A DNA stretch of 48,274 nt, taken from the NCBI RefSeq assembly GCF_006438875.1, contig NZ_RCZH01000007.1, positions 1-48,274 of the forward strand, given 5' to 3'. Below the pieces are notes generated by a model. The model saw only the letters and a program-made list of their open reading frames with translations. It ran no database searches and was not told where the DNA came from. This document shows positions 43,000 through 48,274 of the stretch, one piece after another. Source of the stretch: Flavobacterium pectinovorum (GTDB lineage Bacteria > Bacteroidota > Bacteroidia > Flavobacteriales > Flavobacteriaceae). The translations under genes and the position numbers were made by a program. Position 1 is the first letter of the stretch. Each line of letters opens with the position of its first letter.

Positions 43000-43697
43000 G
43001 TTTTGTGAATAATAACGGAGTTGTCGTTATAACTTCGAATAGAGATGAACAAGTAATTCGTCCCAGTGCGATTGTGCCAAGAAATTATTGCCTCAATAGT
43101 AAAAATATAATGTATCCAAAAGATCCAAAAGCCGGAGGAACGTGGTTTGCTGTTGATGAAAACGGAACTGTATTAGTGCTTTTAAATGGTGGAATCAAGA
43201 AACATAGTCCTGTATTTCCGTATAGAAAAAGCCGTGGATTAATTGCTTTGGATATTATTTCAAGTCCGTCGCCAAAGGATTTTTGGAACGAAATTAATCT
43301 TGAAGATATAGAGCCATTTACAGTGGTTTTATATCAGAATGAAGAATTGTACGAACTGATTTGGAATGGTAATACAAAATGGAAGACATTATTTGATGCT
43401 TCCAAAAATCATATTTGGTCATCGGTTACTTTATATTCTGAAGAAATTAGAAAAAAGCGGGCAAGCTGGTTTTATGATTTTTTGAAAAATAAAAATGAAA
43501 TTTCCGCTTTGGATATGTTGGATTTTCATAGAAATACCCAAAATGATGATTCCGAAAACGGTTTGATTATTAACAGAGAAAACACCTTAAAAACATTAAG
43601 TGTAACGCAGGTCATAATCAAACAGAATAAAGGTACGATGAAGTACTATGATTTGATTAAAACAGAAGATTTTTCGAGCTCATTTATAAGTATTTAA
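42987..43697 (+). CDS. NRDE/TANGO2-family protein
   Basis: 236 aa. It begins with the family signature MCTVSFVNNNGVVVITSNRD (Cys2 and the NRDE-type SNRDE), followed by GGTWFAVDENG. The N-terminal Cys makes Ntn-hydrolase-like activity thinkable but unproven. TANGO2 relatives are involved in heme or lipid homeostasis in eukaryotes. Overlapping start with the DinB-like gene indicates translational coupling. Confidence 0.9.
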   Translation: MCTVSFVNNNGVVVITSNRDEQVIRPSAIVPRNYCLNSKNIMYPKDPKAGGTWFAVDENGTVLVLLNGGIKKHSPVFPYRKSRGLIALDIISSPSPKDFWNEINLEDIEPFTVVLYQNEELYELIWNGNTKWKTLFDASKNHIWSSVTLYSEEIRKKRASWFYDFLKNKNEISALDMLDFHRNTQNDDSENGLIINRENTLKTLSVTQVIIKQNKGTMKYYDLIKTEDFSSSFISI

Positions 43698-43707
43698 ATA
43701 AATAAAG

Positions 43708-44742
43708 ATGAAACTATTTTTCCATAAAATCAGCAATTGGGAGTATTGGCCGTTTCAGGTTTTATATACTCCAATTTATTTTCTTTGGGCATATTATGCG
43801 ATCAAAGCAAGATCAGTTTTCTTTTTTAATGCCTCCAATCCAAAAATTAAAAACGGCGGATTTATAATGGAAAGCAAGAAACAGATTTATGATTTGCTTC
43901 CGAAAGAACATTATCCGAAAACCATTTTAATCAGGGAAAATACCGATTTAAAAAAGATTGTAAGTAGAATAGTCGAAAGCAGCGTTTATTTTCCGTTTAT
44001 CGCAAAACCCGATATTGGTTTGCGTGGTTCCGGTGTAAAAAAAATCAGAAATGTATATGAATTAAGCGAATATGCCAGAAAAGCAAATTTCGATTTTTTG
44101 ATACAGGATTTAATACCGTTCAAAAATGAAGTGGGGATTTTCTATGTACGTCATCCACATCAAAAAGAAGGAAGAATTACAGGAATTGTTTCTAAAGAAT
44201 TTTTAATTGTTACCGGCGACGGAATGTCGACAATTGAAGATTTGATTTGCAAAACACCAAGATTTCAATTACAACTGGAAACATTGCAGGAAGAATATGG
44301 AGAGCAATTGCATAAGGTGCTACAAAATGGTGAAATGATAAATTTAGTTCCGTTTGGAAATCACGCGCGCGGAGCAAAATTTCTTGATGGCAGTAATTTG
44401 ATTACGCCAAAATTAACCGCAATGATTAACGAAGTTGCGACTAAAATTCCGGAATTCTATTTTGGGCGTTTTGATATCATGTACAATTCTTTTGAAGAAT
44501 TAGAACGCGGGGAAAACTTTCAAATCGTAGAACTTAACGGAGCAGCAAGTGAGCCAACACACATTTATGATCCTAAACATTCCGTTTGGTTTGCCTGGAA
44601 AGAATTGGCGCGACACATCACTTATATGTATGAAATTAGTGTTGAAAATCATAAAATGGGAGTTCCATATTTAGATTATAAAGTCGGGATTCGCGAATAC
44701 AGATTGCATTTGGCTCAAAATAATAAGATCATAAATTTTTGA
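43708..44742 (+). CDS. ATP-grasp-fold protein (D-alanine ligase-like)
   Basis: 344 aa. ATP-grasp elements: FPFIAKPDIGLRGSGVKKI (lysine and Gly-rich loop), LIQDLIPFKNEVGIFYVRHP and the metal-binding end FQIVELNGAASEPTHIYDP. ATP-grasp enzymes ligate a carboxylate to an amine or thiol. Its true substrate is unknown. The gene next door encodes a LysE-like transporter, whose ATG lies 2 bases past this stop. A make-and-export pair is possible. Confidence 0.87.
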   Translation: MKLFFHKISNWEYWPFQVLYTPIYFLWAYYAIKARSVFFFNASNPKIKNGGFIMESKKQIYDLLPKEHYPKTILIRENTDLKKIVSRIVESSVYFPFIAKPDIGLRGSGVKKIRNVYELSEYARKANFDFLIQDLIPFKNEVGIFYVRHPHQKEGRITGIVSKEFLIVTGDGMSTIEDLICKTPRFQLQLETLQEEYGEQLHKVLQNGEMINLVPFGNHARGAKFLDGSNLITPKLTAMINEVATKIPEFYFGRFDIMYNSFEELERGENFQIVELNGAASEPTHIYDPKHSVWFAWKELARHITYMYEISVENHKMGVPYLDYKVGIREYRLHLAQNNKIINF

Positions 44743-44744
44743 AG

Positions 44745-45401
44745 ATGAAAAAGATAAAAAATATCTCAATAGGATTTCTGGTGAGTTTCATTGGTTCAAT
44801 TCCTTTGGGATATTTGAATTTAGCAGGTTTAGAAATCTATTCAAAATCAGGGCTTCATAACTTAGTTTTCTTTTTGTTTGGAGTTATTTTTGTAGAAACT
44901 TTTGTTATTTATTTCACCTTGCTTTTTGCAAAACAACTCATTAATAATAAAAGATTAATGAAAGTAATTGATTTTTTTGCAATCGGGTTTATGTTCGTTC
45001 TGGCGTATTTGTTTTACTTCAATTTTAATTCGACTACAACTCTAAATGCTAGTTTAAGAGAATATTTAATGTATTCGCCATTTGTAATTGGTGTGGTTTT
45101 AAATTGTTTTAATTTTTTGCAATTGCCATTTTGGACCAGTTGGAATTTATATTTGCTTAACGGAAAGTATATTACAATTGAAAGGAAGTTAAAATATTAT
45201 TATATTGCGGGAACTTTGATTGGTGTTTTTTTAGGAATGTTTAGTTTGATTGTCATTTTGCAAACCCTTTTTCAAAAAACAAACCAATTTTCAAAGTATA
45301 TAATGCCTGTTTTTATTCCGTTATTTTTTATTGTTTTAGGAAGTATTCAGGTGTTCAAAGTGTATAAGAAATATTTTAAACCAGTTGCTTTAGAAATTTA
45401 A
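44745..45401 (+). CDS. LysE-like transporter
   Basis: 218 aa from the ATG at 44745; a TTG at 44739 overlapping the previous stop is an alternative. Six hydrophobic segments, the first with the family's IGFLVSFIGSIPLGYLNLAG (small-residue, Pro-rich). It probably exports an amino acid or similar small solute. It is the last gene of the operon that starts at 41055. Confidence 0.82.
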   Translation: MKKIKNISIGFLVSFIGSIPLGYLNLAGLEIYSKSGLHNLVFFLFGVIFVETFVIYFTLLFAKQLINNKRLMKVIDFFAIGFMFVLAYLFYFNFNSTTTLNASLREYLMYSPFVIGVVLNCFNFLQLPFWTSWNLYLLNGKYITIERKLKYYYIAGTLIGVFLGMFSLIVILQTLFQKTNQFSKYIMPVFIPLFFIVLGSIQVFKVYKKYFKPVALEI

Positions 45402-45430
45402 TTTCTAAGCTCAAACCGAATCTTTCATTT

Positions 45431-46408
45431 ATGAAAAAACTATATTTTCTTCTTCCATTTCTTTTTTTAGCCTGTAAATCGAATCCATCTGCAGTAACCG
45501 AAACAACTTCAAAATCAGATTCAAAACCTATTGAAGTTACTTATAAAGTAAGTGAAACAGAAGTCTCAGATTTTCTGAAATATCTTTCTTCAGATGAATT
45601 AGAAGGACGTGAAACCGGAACAAAAGGCATTGAAAAAGCAGCGGAATTTTTAGAAAATTTTTTCAAAAAAAACAATATCAAACCTTATTTCGCTACTTAT
45701 CGCGATACACTTACCAATTTTAAAACACCGGCGTATAATATTGTGGGAGTTTTAGAAGGAACAGATCCTAAACTAAAAAAGGAATTTGTGGTTTTGAGTG
45801 CACATTATGATCATATTGGTTTAGAGGCAAAACAACAACCAGATGTAATAAACAATGGTGCAAATGATGATGCATCCGGAGTTACAGCAGTTGCGCAAAT
45901 GGCAAAATATTTTAGTAAGACAAAATCGAATAAACGCAGCATTCTATTTGTATTTTTTGCCGGAGAAGAAAAAGGTTTGCTTGGTTCTAAAAGTTTAGTG
46001 GAGAAACTGAAAAAACAAAATTTTAATTTATATGCACAATTGAATATAGAAATGATTGGTGTGCCAATGAAACGTGATTATCTGGCTTATATTACCGGTT
46101 TTGACAAATCGAATATGGCAGGGAAGATAAACGAATATACTGGAAAAAAGACCATAGGATTTTTACCAAAAGAAGCCGAATATAAATTGTTTTACAGATC
46201 AGATAATTATTCGTTTTTTCAGGCATTCGGAAAACCATGTCAATCGATAAGTACTTTTGATTTTGAGAATTTTGAATTTTATCATCATGTTTCAGATGAA
46301 TTTAAAGTAATGGATATTCCGCATATGACTTCTTTTATTCAGGAATTTTTGCCGGCAGTGACTAAAATCGCTATAACGCCAACAGAAGAAATTACAATGA
46401 ATAAATAA
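45431..46408 (+). CDS. M28-family metallopeptidase lipoprotein
   Basis: 325 aa. Lipoprotein signal with lipobox FLACKSN (Cys near residue 15). Zinc ligands typical of M28: VLSAHYDHIG, the bridging Asp in GANDDASGVTA, and the acid pair FFAGEEKGLLG; a further His is in FEFYHHVSDE. It is an aminopeptidase or carboxypeptidase at the cell envelope. It lies 29 bases after the LysE-like gene. Confidence 0.9.
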   Translation: MKKLYFLLPFLFLACKSNPSAVTETTSKSDSKPIEVTYKVSETEVSDFLKYLSSDELEGRETGTKGIEKAAEFLENFFKKNNIKPYFATYRDTLTNFKTPAYNIVGVLEGTDPKLKKEFVVLSAHYDHIGLEAKQQPDVINNGANDDASGVTAVAQMAKYFSKTKSNKRSILFVFFAGEEKGLLGSKSLVEKLKKQNFNLYAQLNIEMIGVPMKRDYLAYITGFDKSNMAGKINEYTGKKTIGFLPKEAEYKLFYRSDNYSFFQAFGKPCQSISTFDFENFEFYHHVSDEFKVMDIPHMTSFIQEFLPAVTKIAITPTEEITMNK

Positions 46409-46443
46409 CCCGTCTTTTTATTGGATTTGCTTATTTTTGCTTT

Positions 46444-47121
46444 ATGAAAAATATTATTGTTACCGGAACCAGTCGAGGAATTGGTTACGAACTGGCGCTA
46501 CAATTTGCTAATGCAGGTCATCAGGTTTTAGCGATTTCCAGAAAAATACCTCAAACACTTTTAGAACATCAAAATATTACTTGCCTTTCAGTTGATTTGG
46601 CAGATGAAACTGCTTTGGGAGAAGTAAACAGTTTCCTTTCTTCAACGTGGAAAAAAGTAGATGCAGTTGTACATAACGCAGGAGCTTTATTGCTAAAGCC
46701 TTTTGCAGAAACAACTCAGGCCGATTTTGAAAGTATTTATAAAGTGAATGTTTTTGGCGTTGCAAATCTTACCCGAATTTGTTTGCCATACCTTCAAAAA
46801 GGAAGTCATGTTGTAACAATTAGTTCTATTGGCGGCGTAAGAGGAAGTCTTAAATTTGCAGGATTAGCAGCCTATAGTTCAAGTAAAGGCGCTGTAATTA
46901 CTTTAACGGAATTATTGGCAGAAGAATATAAAGAACAAGGAATTTCATTCAACGTTCTGGCTCTTGGATCTGTTCAGACAGAAATGCTAAATGAAGCTTT
47001 CCCAGGATATCAGGCTCCAATTTCAGCAGAAGGAATGGCCACTTATATTTATGATTTTACTCTTAACGGAAATAAATATTTTAATGGTAAAGTACTCGAA
47101 GTTTCGTCTACTAATCCGTAG
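46444..47121 (+). CDS. SDR-family oxidoreductase
   Basis: 225 aa. Cofactor motif TGTSRGIG (7-14), ISRK after beta-2 (NADP(H)-like), HNAG (77-80), catalytic S127/S128, Y144 and K148 (YSSSK). The enzyme is shorter than the two other SDRs here. Substrate unknown. It lies 35 bases after the M28 peptidase gene. Confidence 0.9.
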   Translation: MKNIIVTGTSRGIGYELALQFANAGHQVLAISRKIPQTLLEHQNITCLSVDLADETALGEVNSFLSSTWKKVDAVVHNAGALLLKPFAETTQADFESIYKVNVFGVANLTRICLPYLQKGSHVVTISSIGGVRGSLKFAGLAAYSSSKGAVITLTELLAEEYKEQGISFNVLALGSVQTEMLNEAFPGYQAPISAEGMATYIYDFTLNGNKYFNGKVLEVSSTNP

Positions 47122-47199
47122 TTAAAATTCCAATTTTTTAAATTCCAAATTCCAATTGAACGAAACTTTTAACTTCTAACAAATAACATTTAACCTAAA

Positions 47200-47805
47200 T
47201 TGAACGAAACTCTTGCAAGATATATACCGGAACATGCTGTAAAGCCTGTATTTGATTTGATTGTTGCCAATCAGGTTCATCTGAAAATCGTAAATGAGCG
47301 CCAAACGCGTCATGGGGATTACAGAAGAGGACCGAGTGGTAAACATGAAATCACGGTAAATGCAAGTTTAAATAAGTATCGCTTTTTGATTACGTTAATT
47401 CATGAAATCTCTCACTTAGTAGCGTTTGAGAAGTTTGGACGAAATATAAAACCGCACGGCAATGAATGGAAACATACTTTCCAGAGAATGATGATTCCTT
47501 TTATTCGTCCGGAGATTTTCCCGGGTGGTTTATTGCCTTTATTAGCGAGACATTTTAAAAATCCATCTGCAAGTAGCGATACAGATACAACTTTGTCTCT
47601 GGCATTAAAACAATACGATGCGCACAATGATAAAAACTATGTTTTTGAAATTCCGTTTGGAAGTGTATTCAGAATTAAAAATGGTAAAATCTTCAAGAAA
47701 TTGGCGGTTAGGACCAAACGTTTCGAATGTATTGAAATCAACTCCGGAAAAACCTATCTTTTTAATCCTAATGCTGAAGTGGAACTTTTGCCTGGAAATA
47801 ATTAA
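47200..47805 (+). CDS. SprT-like zinc metalloprotease
   Basis: 201 aa starting at TTG (47200); no in-frame ATG fits. The zinc motif HEISH in ITLIHEISHLVAFEKFG, with a third ligand His likely in IKPHGNEWK. The C-terminal part lacks a clear zinc ribbon. SprT-like proteins are cytoplasmic; some relatives cleave DNA-protein crosslinks, but this one is uncharacterised. A membrane protein follows 6 bases later. Confidence 0.88.
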   Translation: MNETLARYIPEHAVKPVFDLIVANQVHLKIVNERQTRHGDYRRGPSGKHEITVNASLNKYRFLITLIHEISHLVAFEKFGRNIKPHGNEWKHTFQRMMIPFIRPEIFPGGLLPLLARHFKNPSASSDTDTTLSLALKQYDAHNDKNYVFEIPFGSVFRIKNGKIFKKLAVRTKRFECIEINSGKTYLFNPNAEVELLPGNN

Positions 47806-47811
47806 TTTAAA

Positions 47812-48274
47812 ATGAATAAAATAATACTAAACTATAATTTCGAATTTAAACAGAAAGCGATTCTGTCAGTGCCAACTTTGTTCTTTTTATATTTTTCTTA
47901 TGTAGGTTGGAGAACATTTTTTAATAACAAAATAGAAAATCTAAATTATGTTTTTTTTATACTTTTAATCGTGTTTTCTGCTTTAGGGATATCTTTATTT
48001 TGCCTAACTTTTTCTAAAGTTGGTTTTAAAAACAACAACAATAAGCTTTATAAAACAGTATCATTTTTGAATTTTGAGTTTTACTCAAAAAAGATAAATC
48101 CAAAAGACAAAAAAATATTCTCTATTTTATATAAAAATGTATCTCAACGAAATGACTATTTAAGTGCCGGAGGTGCTGATGTAAGTTATAAATTTGCAAT
48201 TCAAGATTTTATTTTGCTCAATGAGAATCATTTAGACAAAGAATCTATCATAAAATTAGATTCTCAAAAATATT
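47812..48274 (+). CDS. Membrane protein, 3' end cut by window
   Basis: Open from the ATG at 47812 to the window edge, at least 154 residues. Two TM helices are visible (about 18-33 and 48-66). The following soluble stretch (from about 80) contains a KINPKDKKIFSILYKNVSQ segment and no recognised motif. Probably co-transcribed with the SprT-like gene 6 bases upstream. No function assigned. Confidence 0.6.
   Translation, partial: MNKIILNYNFEFKQKAILSVPTLFFLYFSYVGWRTFFNNKIENLNYVFFILLIVFSALGISLFCLTFSKVGFKNNNNKLYKTVSFLNFEFYSKKINPKDKKIFSILYKNVSQRNDYLSAGGADVSYKFAIQDFILLNENHLDKESIIKLDSQKY

Overview
The window looks like chromosome from a Flavobacterium-type Bacteroidota. It is AT-rich and carries many families typical of that group: an ExbB/ExbD/TonB set, MacB/FtsX-type ABC permeases run by an NtrC-like two-component system, small Crp/Fnr-like regulators, an AhpC-like secreted peroxiredoxin and an SprT-like protease. 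Where promoters can be read they fit the Bacteroidota pattern (TTG or TTTG, about 19 bases, then TAnnTTTG). No plasmid, phage or CRISPR signature is visible. The only transposase trace is a fragment cut by the left edge.

Layout. 1-1865: IS fragment, a Crp/Fnr-like regulator and an LpxA-like acyltransferase. 1984-10548: an ABC exporter operon (two FtsX/MacB permeases and an ATPase, minus strand) divergent from a sigma-54 response regulator and its histidine kinase, with a candidate -24/-12 promoter and an inverted-repeat activator site between them. 10688-13223: a tight three-gene operon of two AlkB-like 2-oxoglutarate/Fe(II) dioxygenase paralogs and an endonuclease V-like protein, the best candidate for an undescribed nucleic-acid repair or modification system. 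13360-24736: small accessory genes (YdeI-like, SRPBCC, DUF4256, SDRs, AraC and Crp/Fnr regulators, VOC proteins, DMT permease, methyltransferase, Mesh1-like HD hydrolase, membrane protein). 24795-30903: a DUF6438 lipoprotein, two beta-lactamase-fold serine hydrolases, a recent tandem duplication of an XRE regulator and an LRR protein.

31227-40811: tRNA-Val, folC, exbB/exbD, a zinc-ribbon protein, a convergent tonB-like gene, a Glu/Leu/Phe/Val dehydrogenase, a chalcone-isomerase-like secreted protein, an acyl-CoA dehydrogenase and another Crp/Fnr regulator. 41055-45401: a seven-gene operon (peroxiredoxin-like, YHS, DoxX-like, DinB-like, NRDE/TANGO2, ATP-grasp, LysE-like). 45431-48274: M28 peptidase lipoprotein, SDR, SprT-like protease and a membrane protein cut by the window end.

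Non-coding structure is rich. There is a 154-bp MITE-like element with perfect 18-bp terminal inverted repeats plus a decayed half copy. A hairpin element occurs twice with about 30-bp arms and a loop of exactly 44 nt. A 170-bp unit is repeated in tandem upstream of tonB. Two stereotyped terminator families recur between genes. All functions are read from sequence motifs and recalled family features; no database search was run.
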